A program made the translations under genes and the position numbers. A stretch of DNA of 64,000 nt from Loripinus fragilis. Taxonomy: Eukaryota > Mollusca > Bivalvia > Lucinida > Lucinidae. Each line of letters begins with the position of its first letter. The first letter of the stretch is position 1. This document shows positions 46,927-59,098 of this stretch, piece by piece. Where the stretch lies: NCBI GenBank assembly GCA_964019695.1, contig OZ026525.1, forward strand, positions 73,400,260 through 73,464,259. The letters are read 5' to 3'. The notes under the pieces are model-generated. The model made no database searches and was not told the DNA's origin. It saw nothing but the letters and a program-made list of their open reading frames with translations.

Positions 46927-47180
46927 TTTTAGTGGACAACAAAAAACATACATTTTGTGATTATGCGCTGTAAGGGTTAAGAAATGTGAGTTCAGTGTGC
47001 ATACGGTAAGGATTTTCATGAAAGCACGCGCGTTTGCGCGGCCCAAAAAGCTGATTAACGCTTTACAAATTTATAAAAAAACCTGTTTTCCCTTCCTTAG
47101 CAGATGAAATAGCCGAACCACGCCCAGATATGAATATTAAAGTTGCCGCCTTTACAGTAAGCGAAAAGTCAAGTGATACT
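46927..47180. mobile_element. Truncated copy of the 551-bp MITE
   Basis: Matches the right part of 60898-61448 in the same orientation, through GCCGCCTTTACAGTAAGCG at its end. The left end is missing. Confidence 0.7.
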
Positions 47181-47741
47181 TCACTACCATGTGTTTATTT
47201 CAGTTCTACTCAAACACCTCTTTATTGGAGTTGTCTTGGTAGCGCAGTTGGAGGGTTGCTACATGTAATGCGAGATAACCTACACGCAACATTTCTGGCA
47301 CATGACTGTATTCCTTCGGAAAACAATAGTCAGGAAAATTTTCAATGTTGAAATGTAAGAAATAAAAGTCGGTCTTCAACGTTGTATAAAGAAAAACTAA
47401 GCATTTTTACTGAAACATTTATTCAATGCTTGGAACATGCTGAGTGCATTGCGATTGACATATTTTGACGTGTTGATCAATGAGTGACCGAATGCACTGG
47501 ACCGGAGAGTCTTGACAATGTTCAAAAGAAACATATTTTCCTCAACAAACTTACTAACTCAAGCTACTATTGCTGTTAAGCTAGATGAAATAACCATTTG
47601 TTCATTGTTTAATGTATTGTTTATTTACTGTTTCAAGTTGATTTGTACATTGCGCGTCATTAACTGTAAACGTCAACCTCAGTGACGTCACAAACAAGTA
47701 TAAAATTGGTATATGAGGAAAATAATTGATCATTTCCTTTC

Positions 47742-47850
47742 AGTGGTTCCAGAAAAATCCAAACCCTCGGGTCAACCGTTCAGTGGCAAGCCTCGTTTCC
47801 CACTGGAAAGGTGGCCCCTGGGGTTTGGATTTTCCTGTCACCACTAAATA
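47742..47850. repeat. CAGTGG palindromic repeat
   Basis: A foldback of about 110 bp: AAAATCCAAACCC pairs with GGGTTTGGATTTT, and CAGTGG blocks pair with CCACTG. Related to 19453-19574. Confidence 0.75.
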
Positions 47851-48366
47851 CCAGTGATGGTTTCTATTTATCTCATTGATGGGAAAAATAAAAAAAACGA
47901 ACTTCCATAGCAAAAGCGCACGTTGGTAGACCAGTGATGTCATCGCCACGTTAAAGTGATGCCATTAGGTTATATGTCACATCCCAGCATATTCAGCAAC
48001 TTCTGGGAGCAATTTGTTTAAATGTAAAAATGGCATATTTAATGGTGTGAAAGAAACAACAAACATTTTTTGTGTGAGGGTGGGACAGAAAAATCCGTTA
48101 CTCGCGATCATCGTTTGTCATCAGTTGGCAAGCCTCGTGGTGCCAATCGGTGCCAATCGGTGCTCCTCAGTACATATTTTTCTATCTCACCCTCACACTC
48201 ATGATAGATTCTTATATTCTTTACCCAACACGTCATTTTATAGTACTTGTAAGGCTGCCATTTATAAATTGCGCGATAGGATATCTGGCCACTTTGAAGT
48301 ATTTGTACAACTGTGATATTGTTGAAAACGGATATACAACCTAAAATCTAACAAAGAAATACATAC

Positions 48367-48494
48367 CTACTGCCACGTCTTTACCGAGACGAAAGCTATA
48401 AGGAACAATGTGTGCAGTGAAAGCGGGCTGAATGTCGGTAATGGCGACCGTGCACGAGGCAGTGGCTTTGGCATTATCGTCATCATCTGTAGCT
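48367..48494 (-). CDS. Cadherin-like protein, internal exon
   Basis: A 128-bp exon bounded by acceptor TTTTCAG and donor GTATGT. It starts with one base that completes the split Glu codon from the exon at 56717-56978. It then reads ATDDDDNAKATASCTVAITD, the calcium-site end of one cadherin-type repeat. The start of the next repeat, PAFTAHIVPYSFRLGKDVAV, leaves one base over for the 66-bp exon. The in-frame joining of repeat end to repeat start supports the model strongly. It can splice in phase to either the pair B or the pair A penultimate exon. Confidence 0.85.
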
Positions 48495-48785
48495 CTGAAA
48501 AGAATAAAACAGCTTTTTACATTTGAAAAAATAGACCAGTGCATGAGATTCTGGTTCTTATAGCATATGCGCAGAATTCTCCTTTAAAATACCATGCTGG
48601 CGCATCCAATTAGGCCAGACTCCATGGAAATCCATACTTTGTGTATGTGGGCAGCAAAGGCTCTATCGACCCTGTACATTTGCGCAGGCTAGTCAGAGCC
48701 TTCGGTGCTCCACAACAGGCTAGACAATTGCTTAGCAAACCCATGGTGGTTACACATGCCAGTGGTAAGGGAATGTTGACATGCT

Positions 48786-48982
48786 TTGTTTTGATTTGAT
48801 TCTTTACGTCCCATGAACAATCTTTCAGTTAAACAGGGACGGGTCTTCCTGGGTTGAACCAGTACTAAGCTAGGATAAATGTGTCATGCTCAAGGACCAC
48901 AATGCAGTGACGCCGGTGAGGCTCGAGCCCGCGGCCTCTCGGTCTCGAGTCAAGCACTCTACCCCTGAGCCACTGCGCTCCC
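48786..48982 (-). mobile_element. tRNA-derived SINE (GGAGCGC family) with target duplication
   Basis: The minus-strand head is GGAGCGCAGTGGCTCAGGGG, with B-box-like GGGCTCGAGCCTC. The body is shared with 50170-50360 and the tail is AAATCAAAACAAA-like. TGACATGC flanks it at 48777-48784 and 48990-48997. Confidence 0.8.
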
Positions 48983-49279
48983 TCTATGATGACATGCATA
49001 TGTATGCAAAATGTGATAAAAATATATTATGTGGTTCAAGAGTTATGAATATTTTCACTAACTGGTAATTGACAGAGGGACGGACGGGACAGCCAGCTCG
49101 TTAAACCATGGAGTCTATTATTACAATGTACTGCCATGTTTGCCTAGGTATATCAAATCCTGGACATTTCTCCCACACTATGGGGACAATCCAAAAGTAA
49201 AACACAGTGCATTTGCCCGGCTCTTGCCCGCCCTGCTCAGGGGCTGGGGGCAGTGGTTACAAATGACTGGTGAATAATC

Positions 49280-49615
49280 ATATTTGACGTTTACTTTCGA
49301 CTCCAAGTTCATAGCGGTGATCTGTAACTTCGCTGTAACCTACATACAATAAGCAGTAATTGTGGAATGAACACCTCAGTCAAAATATGAAAGAGGAGTT
49401 CGCGTTACAAGTCTTGAACTTGATTTTTAGTATAAATGACCATAACTTTTGACTCCAAGGTCATATCGGTGATTAGAAACCTATGCTGTAACACACCATA
49501 AGCAACCATTTATGCTTTGCACCGTATACATGTATGAACACCCTTTGTAAAAAAATGTGAAAGACTCCACGATTATATTCATGTTTGAGATTTGCATCTT
49601 TCCTTTTCATTTACA
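49280..49615. repeat. Degenerate tandem duplication of about 165 bp
   Basis: Two units share GACTCCAAGGTCATA-CGGTGAT, CTGTAAC, GCA-TTGT..GAATGAACACC and AATATGTGAAAGA-like text. No coding sequence. A weaker relative may lie near 50690. Confidence 0.5.
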
Positions 49616-50169
49616 CACCATAGACCATAGGCAGTTGTTGTGCCTAACATCTACATCTACATATTGTCATTAAACTTTCAAATTCGACATTTCGTTAATG
49701 GTGCACAAGGGAGAGACTAAAGAGAAAACATCAAAGTGAGAAGTAAAGTTGCAGTCAGATAAAGAATGCAATTAAGTAAAAAGGAAGAAGTAGTAGAAAC
49801 GCCCTTGTTTAGAAAATGCTAGAGAATTTCGCCTTATGCGTCTTAAAAAGTGAGTAAATACCACAATCAGGAAATACCACAATCACATTCTGCAAACCAA
49901 CTCACGGTACCACGAAGAAGAGCCCCAGAGCAATAACGCATAAGTCAGACTTATAAGTAAATTCGATCTTGACTATGACAGAAATCCGGAATTTGACCGA
50001 CACACTATAGTCATCATTAAAAGTAAGGAAGAAGGCAAGGATCAGCTATCGATACAATAAAGTACCACACCTTACCCAGGACACCATATGGAAAAGTGAC
50101 AAAATCATAAAAAACACATACAAGAGAGCCAAGAGGTCAGTCCTTTACCAGCAGGTGACCACAAGGCTG

Positions 50170-50360
50170 TTTGTTTGATTTGCGTCCCATCAAAAATCTT
50201 TCAGTTAAACAGGGACGGGTCTTCCTTGGTTGAACCAGTACTAAGCTAGGCTTAATTTGTCTTGCTCAAGGACCTAAACGCAGTGACGCCGGTGAGGTTC
50301 AAACCCGCGGCCTCACGGTCTCGAGTCAAGCTATCTACCACTGAGCCACTGCGCTCCCAT
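50170..50360 (-). mobile_element. tRNA-derived SINE with 14-bp target duplication
   Basis: Same family as 48786-48982. TGACCACAAGGCTG occurs exactly at 50156-50169 and 50361-50374, a perfect 14-bp duplication as made by LINE-type target-primed insertion. The tail is on the low-coordinate side (CAAACAAACA-like). Confidence 0.9.
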
Positions 50361-50432
50361 TGACCACAAGGCTGCAAGACACGATGAACACCTAGGTGAG
50401 TCTAAATTATGAGCCAAAGACAGAGTTTCAGT

Positions 50433-50677
50433 ATATGAGCCGTGGCATGAGATTTCCAATAATGTGGCATTTTGACATGTGTAGACTCGGACGAGCCTCT
50501 GTAGCCTCCTTTTAAGCTTAGAAACTCCAAATGGTGTTCAGTCAGTAGCTTAACAATCATAGAATACTCAAGCGACTATCAAAGGCTTTGATCAGACTGC
50601 GCGTATGCGCAGGCTGATCTGAGGCTTTGCTGGTCGCACATACCACATTGTTGAAAATCTCATGCATTGGCTCATAT
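50433..50677. mobile_element. ATGAGC-ended MITE, best-preserved copy
   Basis: The terminal inverted repeats of about 34 bp begin ATATGAGCCGTGGCATGAGA. The centre is a palindrome-like pair around GGCTTTGATCAGACTGCGCG and CGCAGGCTGATCTGAGG. No coding sequence. Confidence 0.8.
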
Positions 50678-51149
50678 GTGAAATTGACCTTTGAACCCTA
50701 GGTCGTGTCGTTGATCTAAAACCAGCGCTGTAATCTACACGAGATATAAGACAAATATTAAATATATAGAATGACCTTGAACTTAAGACATTTATATTAG
50801 CAAAATGTTTGTCATTTTTGCGAGTTTGCACAACCATGTCCCTACCTCCCTTCCATGGTATGGGGACACCCGTTCTCTTGAAATGTAACGTCTTTTTCTC
50901 CCGTCTCTCACCCCCAAAATATTTTCTCATGGTCCCTGTTCCCTAATATTCTATTTGTTCCTCAACCTTCTTCCACTGAAATAAATGCCCTTATTTTCCT
51001 TCTCCCGAAATTCCTAAGTGGATCTCGAAAATACCTGGCTACAACACAGCTGTTTTAAAGGCTTATGCTGCCGGGGTGTGCCACAGGGTGACAAGGGCCT
51101 GTGGTATCTACATTCTGTATGAAATGCAATGGCCAGTTACACTTTCCAC

Positions 51150-51210
51150 AAGATGTCTTTCTGTATGTCCGTCCGTCTGTCTGTCCATCGGTACACCTGT
51201 CTATCTAAGG
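51150..51210. repeat. GTCC/GTCT simple repeat
   Basis: A short degenerate GTCTGTCC-type run near 51160-51195. Confidence 0.6.
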
Positions 51211-51219
51211 TGAGTGATA

Positions 51220-52640
51220 ATTTTGAATTAAAAAAGAAAAATAAAGACATCAACAGAAAGTTATTAAGCAAACTTGAGTCATGTGTATTCTCTAAGCTTT
51301 AATCCAGCTGATGAATTGAAGGCAGCCATCTTTGTTCACAATTTTACTGCCAATCACACTAATGAGGCTAGAAATGAATCCACCTTCAACGCATTGCAAA
51401 AATTCTTTTTTTCTACTTATAGTCTGGCGATCGTAATTAATCGCTATCGGAGATGAGTGTTAATTTTGAATTTAAACAATCCACCTTCTGCCGGAGTCAT
51501 TAATATAAGCTCACAGAATTCTAGCTGTGGTCTTATCAATAGGCATAGTTCCACAATGAATCTAATAGAAGAGAAGTGGAGAGGACTGATCCCTACAGTC
51601 CTCAAAAGTTGGCCATTGCAGTTCAACGAGCATGTTGCATGCATATAATCCTAAAAAATCAAGCAGACTAATCATATCTAAGATGAGCAGTTGCATTAAA
51701 TGAAATGTAACAAAAAGCCCAATAATCCAGCAAGTGTAAATAGCACTGCAAAACGAATAAATGCCAACGTATATTGCAAAATAGGGTGGGAAAACAAATC
51801 TAGTAATGGACAGTCGGTTTACACATCAAAGCCTATAATGTTTGGCTGTTTCCTTAAATGGAACGCCTGTGTGAGAAATAAGGCATTGTTGAAAAATGGT
51901 CCAATAACAGGAAAATTGCGTTAATCTTTTCTGAATTCTTAGTACTGTAACTGTGAACTATTTCTTGATTTACAAAGCACTCGTGACATTTTCTGAAATC
52001 TGTAGATTCTTTGTAATTGTATGGTGTATACTAGCTTTTAATTTTGAAAGAGAGTAGAAAATATAATGTCTTTTTGTTTCCACAAGTCCTTAGTTATTAA
52101 AAAATCTTGAGCTAGATCATCTACTCTTGTTTCAGCAGTGAAAACAGATAAATGGTTATGGCATCTCGATGTCATAATTTCAACAATACAATCGCTAATT
52201 TAACAGTAAGCTACATAGTACTACTAATGAACAAAGAAAATAGACACTCACCACAATATACTCTGATATTCAATTTAATACAAGCATCAAAAACATAGTC
52301 ATACTTTCATTATCAGCTTTAGAATCAAGCCTCGGATATATTTAAGGTGAGGAATTATGCATGTAAGCTGAGTTTTGTTAGCCGGATCTGGCGTAAGGAA
52401 AATGAGTTTGGTAGCATAAACGCTTTATCAACAGGATGAATACAGCCTTTAGGGTTCACTTATTTTGCAAGAGACCAGAAGTGTTCATGATTACATGAAC
52501 AGACCAAATAATAAATTTATTTCTAAGATAAAATGAACAAAATACATTGATTACTAGATATCTGGCACAATTAATTAGCATTCTCCCTAAGAATCATGCA
52601 GATGGTGATAAGTGACTAGTCACAGAAATCAATAATTTTA
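51220..52640. other. Intron sequence, nothing recognised
   Basis: Lies between the cadherin exons at 48.4 and 56.8 kb on the minus strand. Only short unsupported frames. Confidence 0.45.
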
Positions 52641-55400
52641 CCTCCATTTAATCAGACTTGTTGAAAAACTTTCACAAAACAAAGCATTCCCTTTTTCTGA
52701 CAGTGGTTGCCATGGAAACCGGAAATTAAGATTTCTTGGAGATTGGCCGAGAGTTGCCCAAGGAAAATTGTGAAATTGACACTTTTCAGACTGGCTTTTA
52801 TGATACTATTTTTATTTTGATTACATTCACTGCTAGCTCCTTTTAGAGGACCACATAAGCTGTACACAAAATTTTAGTGAAAAATGAAATATGCCTATTG
52901 TATTGTGTTGCCTAGCAACAAATTTGACACCATGGAAACCAATTTTCAAAACACTAAAAATTGACCATTTTCAAATCTGATTAACTTTTTACAGCAAAGC
53001 TGTATATGAACGACATACATAGTGTCTAAATAACCCATGTCTGGTTTACAAATGCCATGAATAAAAAAACTCAAAATGTTTATAATTTTTGTTTCCATGG
53101 CAACCGAACTAACTGACCGTCAGAAATTTTACAAATTACTCCAATTTAAAAGCAAATTATCTTGCTTATGCAAACAGAAATATGGATAATTTATACACAT
53201 TCTGGCGAATCCACATCATATTAACAAAATCCAAAAAATGAAAATAATAATATTATTTAAATATAGGTTACCATGGCAACCAAACTATCAGATAGTCCAT
53301 GATTTTACGAAAAACGAGCATTTTCAAAGCAAAATATCTCCCCTAAACAAACAATTTGATTGTTTATTTAGGTACGTATAATGTAACAAGCACCTGACTT
53401 TCAACATCAAATTCAAATTTACAAATGAATTATCTCAATTCATGTTACCATGGAAACCAAAACATCATACCATCAGCGATTTCACAAAAAATGGCATATT
53501 CAACGAAAAGGGCATATTCAAAGCAAACTATCTCCTTCCAGCACGACAATATATGCATAATTTTAAACATATTTTACCTAATATACATCTGCAATACAAA
53601 CACAAAATAATAGTTTTTAAATTCCTGATGATATTTACCATGGCAACAGGCATTGTCAAAAACAGCTTACTCTGTAGCAAAGAACTATTACGAAAAATGA
53701 AGTTTGCCCAGGGAAAAATGTGAAATTTACACTTTTTCAGACTGGCTTTTGTGATACAAGTTCTTTTGATAACATTAACTACTAGGTCTGTTTAGAGACC
53801 CACATAAGTTGTACACAAAATTTTAGTGAAAAATGAAACATGCCATTTGTTTTATGTTCCCTAGCAGCAAACGTGTCACCATGGATACCAATTTTCAGCA
53901 TGGAAACCAATTTTCAGAACTCTAAAAAAGTGACCTTTTTCAAATCTGATTATCTTTTATCCAGCAAAGCTGTATATGAACAACATATAAAGTGTCTAAA
54001 TAACCCATGTCTGATTTACAAATGCCATGAATAAAAAAGCTCAAAATGTTTATAATTTTTGTTTCCATGGCAACGGAACTAACTGACCGTCAGAATTTTA
54101 CAAAATACTGCAATTCTAATGCAAATAATCTTGTTTCTGCAAACAGAAATATGGGTTATGTAAACACATTCTGGCGAGTCTACATCTGTTTAGCAAAAAC
54201 GAAAAGAAAAATAATGAAATTAATTAAATATAGGTTACCATGGCAACCAAACCATCAGATTGTCAGTTATTTTACAAAAAAGAGCATATTCAAAGTAAAG
54301 CATCTCCCCTAAACAAAGGATCAAATTGATTATTTTAGCGCATTTTACGTAACCAGCACCTGATTATCAACATCAAATTCAAATTAACAAATGAATTATC
54401 TCAATTCATGTTACCAGGGCAACCAAAACATTATATAATCAGCGATTTCACAAAAATGGCATATTCAACAAAGAGGGCATATTCTATGCAAACTATCTCC
54501 CTCCAGCATGACAAAATATGATTTTTTCAACATATTTTACACAATCTATATCTGTTATACAAATACACAAATAATAGGTTTAAAGACTCCAGATTAGAGA
54601 TTTAAGTTTATGGCCAAAAAATATGACAAATTTTGAGATTTGCCCAAGGAAAAATATGAAATTAAAACCTTTCAGGCTGATATGAGTTTCCTTTGATTAC
54701 ATTTACTGATGGCCACATTAGTTGTTTTTATAATTTTAGTAAGATATGTTCCGTTCTCTCCGTTTATTGCTCGTTGCCATGGTAACCAAAAAGAAGGAAT
54801 TTGGCCTAAAACGGCCAAAAAATGTGAAAATACATTTTTGGCACATTCACATATCCAATAACACACCAATTTTGATTCTGATCTTTTTATGCTGAAATAT
54901 TATAGCTCAAAGGGAGTAGATTAAAATAATAAATAAACCCAATATGATCTTTGTACAAATCATTCCAGACTACCAAAGGTGGGTGGGGTAACCAATCTTG
55001 GAAAACCCTACTTTTTGGAATATTTGAACCACTACAATCATTTTCCCTGCCTACTAAGATGTGCATACAATTATTGATAAGTTCTAAATGGTATTCACCT
55101 TTTATACAATAAAAGAACATGCATCCTGTCTACCACTTTCTGGTCGTAACCATGGAAACAATAACTGAACTATACAGAAAAACATAAACTTGTTTTGGCT
55201 TCAAAGCTATAAAATCATTTTAAATTGATTTATCTAAAGCTTGTTCTAAAATTTTATACTCAACTATCTTTATGCACATCAAATTCTGTAATATAATAAC
55301 TAGGTGGAACAATTCTAACCACTATTAAATACAATTAATTTCATTTCCATTCTGTAAAAGGCCTGTGATTGTTTCCATGGTTACAATCAGAAACAGGTAA
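52640..55400. repeat. Satellite-like array with X-box (CCATGGCAAC) motif per monomer
   Basis: Monomers of about 173-190 bp begin with variants of GTTRCCATGGYAAC. Examples are at 52706, 53091, 53267, 53444, 53634, 54061, 54234, 54410, 54773, 55146 and 55371. Downstream text such as AACCAAA, ATCAG, TTTTACAAAAAA and CAAAGCAAA-TATCTCC recurs at matching offsets. A larger period of about 950-970 bp is also clear: 53091/54061, 53267/54234 and 53444/54410 are paired, and 52853/53803 share a 25-bp block. It lies in the intron between the two shared cadherin exons. Confidence 0.85.
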
Positions 55401-55883
55401 AACCAAATTCATGTTTAACAGTTTATGAAACTCAAAGGTCCCCATTACATATTGACAGTATTCAAATATGTCAATATCTCTGCCACTATTTGGCATACTT
55501 GTTAAAAATTATTGATATAAGCTTTTGTTATATACCTGATTACCCCACCCACTTTAAAGGACTGTAATTGTTACAAATTATTCAGTTTTCATGTCATATT
55601 GATAATGTCAATAAGACTCAACTAAATTCTCCTTTTAGCTAATTCAAAACTTATTATTATAAGCTGGAATCACTTTAACTCTTCTAGAGATAGATAGGCT
55701 GTACTATCTTCGAAAAGTTTTAATGACTAAAAATAATGTTTCTTATATATCTGGTTACCCCACCCACTTTCAACGTTTATAAATGTTACCAAATAAAACT
55801 TTACTTATTAATTTTGCTTAAATCATATTGATAATGTTAATATGTTTCAACTCAACTATCTTTTATACACATTGGGAACTTGC

Positions 55884-56106
<223 letters not shown>

Positions 56107-56190
56107 AAAGTATAAGTGAGAATAAGCCGTAAATTACATCATTTTAATTCAACCGGTTTCACTACTACATAGATCTTCAGGAAGATGTAA

Positions 56191-56303
<113 letters not shown>

Positions 56304-56716
56304 TCTGCAAACTGGTATTTTGTGTTTGCTTATCCTGTCTTGCTGACATTTTTGTCATTGTATGTTTTGCTTTTGATAATTTTCTTTTTCAATATTTGCT
56401 AGACATGTAGACTGGTGCTCAAGCTATCCATTTATTTATTTTTTCTGCATTCAGTTAATCGAAATTCAACTGAAATCAATGAGTAGTTGATCGACTATTT
56501 CTATTATTTACAATCCGAAATTTTGATGCAAAATATATATGTAACTGATACTGAACATACAATAGGACGGTTTTTTAAAATATATCTTTGTTGTGACCGT
56601 TTAAGACATTGTTATTATTTTTATGTATGTTTGACATGAAGCTTTATAGTTTACGTGAATACAGCACAGTTTTGTCCTCTTCTATTTAAAGTGGAAGATT
56701 ATTTAATGTTACTTAC

Positions 56717-56978
56717 TCAATTTGTACTGTCAAGAATTTATTTGCCGGAGCGTCATAATCAATTGCTGCAGTGGTCTTCAAAGTTACTACACCAGCAGTA
56801 ATGTCAAACTGGGGAGTGTCAGCGTGAGTAGCCACCAATATAAACGTGATAGTACCAACACCTGACGCTGCTGCGGTCACGATTGTATCAGGAACAGTTG
56901 TGCCCGTACTCCCTTCAGCAATAGAATCCAGGGTGCATGCTGCGCCATCTACCGGAACAGAAAAAGTTGGAGCTGCAC
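56717..56978 (-). CDS. Cadherin-like protein, internal exon with a nearly whole cadherin repeat
   Basis: A 262-bp exon. The acceptor (TTTACACGACAG) is just above 56978 and the donor GTAAGT just below 56717. The peptide starts APTFSVPVDGAACTLDSIAE and includes SGVGTITFILVATHADTPQF. It continues with DITAGVVTLKTTAAIDYDAP, matching the cadherin LDYE-type motif, and NKFLTVQI. It leaves two bases (GA) that complete a Glu with the next exon at 48367-48494, which supplies the ATDDDD calcium motif. The two exons therefore share one cadherin repeat. Upstream exons must lie beyond the window or were not recognised. The N-terminus and gene name are unknown. Confidence 0.85.
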
Positions 56979-57062
56979 CTGTCGTGTAAATAAGAAGAAG
57001 TCATAAAATCTTTGTCACAAGTGAACATAAAAGCCACAGACCAACTTGAATATTCGGTCAGT

Positions 57063-57614
57063 ATTGCTTGACTTTTTGCTTATTGTAAAGGCGGCAACTT
57101 TAATATTCATATCTGGGCGTGGTTCGGCTATTTCATCTGCTAAGGAAGGGAACTCAGGTTTTATTTATAATTTGGTACAGAGTTAATAAGCTTTTTGAGC
57201 CGCGCAAACATGCGTGCATTTCATGAAAATCCTAACCGTATACGCACTGAACTCACATTTATTAACCCTTAAAGCGCCTAATAACAAAATGTATGTTTTT
57301 GTCGTCCACTAAACTATTTGAAGTCTCAAATTTAAACAGTGTGGACCCAGATCAGACTGCTCCTACAGGAGCAGTCTGATCTGGGTCCACAGTGTTTGCC
57401 TACCTGCTTATGTTAAAAAGACATTTTTAGATGCAGTTATTTTGTTGGCGTTTTTAGGACTAAATAATGACTACGGTGGTGGCACAAGATGATACAGTTA
57501 CTTTTGAATACAACCACGCCTCCTTTTAAGCTTATACCTATGCCTAAGGTTGACTAGTCCTAATTACGCATTCATGAGGCACCGCCTTTACAGTAAGCGA
57601 AAAGTCAAGTAATA
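57063..57614. mobile_element. 551-bp MITE with CTTGACTTTT ends
   Basis: Terminal inverted repeats of about 30 bp (ATTGCTTGACTTTTTGCTTA at left, GTAAGCGAAAAGTCAAGTAAT at right, with GCGGC just inside). The interior has a perfect inverted pair, GTGGACCCAGATCAGACTGC with its complement (about 57341-57390). Inverted relative to the copy at 60898-61448. No coding sequence. Confidence 0.8.
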
Positions 57615-57699
57615 TGTTCAAGTCATTACTGTTTTTGACTATATAAATTGTTACGCCCAGGTATGCTTTGCAATCCTAGGTGCAACAAGAAAGTAATAC

Positions 57700-58800
57700 A
57701 ATTCAAAAGAGCTCAACTTAAATGAGCCCAAATGAGCTATAAATGATTTTTCCCAATTAAGACAGAGCTATCTACTCCAAACAATGATTGAGTCACCTAC
57801 TTGGTGTTTAATAATAAAACCATTCACAAATTATGACATGAGCCAAAGTTGACAATAACTATAATCAAAGCAGTCCAAGTAGTAAAAATGTAAACCCTTG
57901 ATCAATTATATATATAGTGAGCCACAGCGAGCACAAAAGTACTATCAGAGCAATATTGAGCAGCTCAAACTGACACATTCAAAACAACCTTAACAACCTT
58001 GTTATTTGAGCCCAAAGACTACAAAAGTACAACACTATGACAAATACTGCAAGAGCAGTCAAAATCCTATAGAGGGATACAAGTATCAATACGCTGTCAA
58101 AGCAGCTAGCCGTTGGAATAACCAAAGCTAAATAAGTATTATACTGTGTTGTACAACAAATACCGGTGTAACAGTACTGCCGAAGCAATCACAAGGTTAT
58201 ATATATATAACAGGCTGTCACAGTGTGAGCAGCCACAAAGTTGTCTTGTAAACAAATGAGCTAGAGTGAGCCAGGTCTCCCAATCGCCTTATACAGGATT
58301 CATGAGAGGCCTAGCCACTAAATATATATATTTGCTCTTGTCTGTTAAATAGCCTTTAAGACAATGAGCTGAAATGAGCCAGATCTCTGAGGCTCAGCCA
58401 CTATATACTATGGGTAAATACACTACAAAGCTCGGTAGACATGTTTCAGCCAACTCCTCACTCTGTAGGTTTACCAGTATATTATATCTTCTTATCTGTC
58501 CAATAGCCTTTATAGCCTCCCAATTGATCTTATTCAGACCTTTCGGTTCAGCAGTCATAAGCCAACTGATCAAATGCACTCCTTTCATTGCTTCATATAT
58601 GGGCAAGTTCATTTCAAGGGTTATTCCATTAAACAAATATCTGATTGGCTGATAATTAACTCTACTGTCTACTGATTGGATAAAAATTGTAATCATTGAT
58701 TGGTCAACACCTGGCTTCTGATTGGATGAAAAAGGTAATCACTGATTGGTCTAACAAGAGGTGATTTCAATCCTATTTTATGATCAAAGCTTGAACATCT
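57700..58800. other. Non-coding, partly repetitive stretch
   Basis: GAGCCACAGCGAGC, GAGTGAGCCAGGTCTC and GAAATGAGCCAGATCTC-type blocks recur irregularly. Five GATTGG boxes (inverted CCAAT) lie at 58645-58750 with 21-27 bp spacing. No gene recognised. Confidence 0.4.
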
Positions 58801-58868
58801 ATATATATAAATACACCAAACAATTAGTGTGTCTAGATATGACAGAGAGCAAAACAAATGCCAGGGGA

Positions 58869-58869
<1 letters not shown>

Positions 58870-58933
<64 letters not shown>
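58870..58933. repeat. (TA)n microsatellite
   Basis: About 64 bp of pure AT repeat. Confidence 0.95.
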
Positions 58934-58938
<5 letters not shown>

Positions 58939-59098
58939 GGTGTACATAACAAAATACAAATATAATGTAACTAAAAAGCTGACATCTTTGTGTTTGATTA
59001 TAAACAGTAAAAGTTTAACTTGACACCCTTGGTTGCAGCCGAATGGCCACTGATCTTGGTGTAACCTTCATCTACTTTAAAAGCTGTACATTGATCTG

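Larger units (their letters stand above)
38117..47850. repeat. Segmental duplication, copy B
   Basis: Collinear with 9400-19574 in the same orientation. Compared with copy A it carries private insertions: a hairpin at 38944-39020, a MITE at 39988-40214, a MITE at 41256-41499 and the tyrosine-recombinase element at about 41848-44966. It contains the pair B cadherin exons. Divergence between copies is moderate, so the duplication is much older than the LTR element. Confidence 0.85.

Noticed and set aside
52640..55400. Cluster of small secreted or membrane ORFs at 53425-54312
   Set aside because: The frames follow the satellite monomers, are not maintained between units and contain no consistent product.
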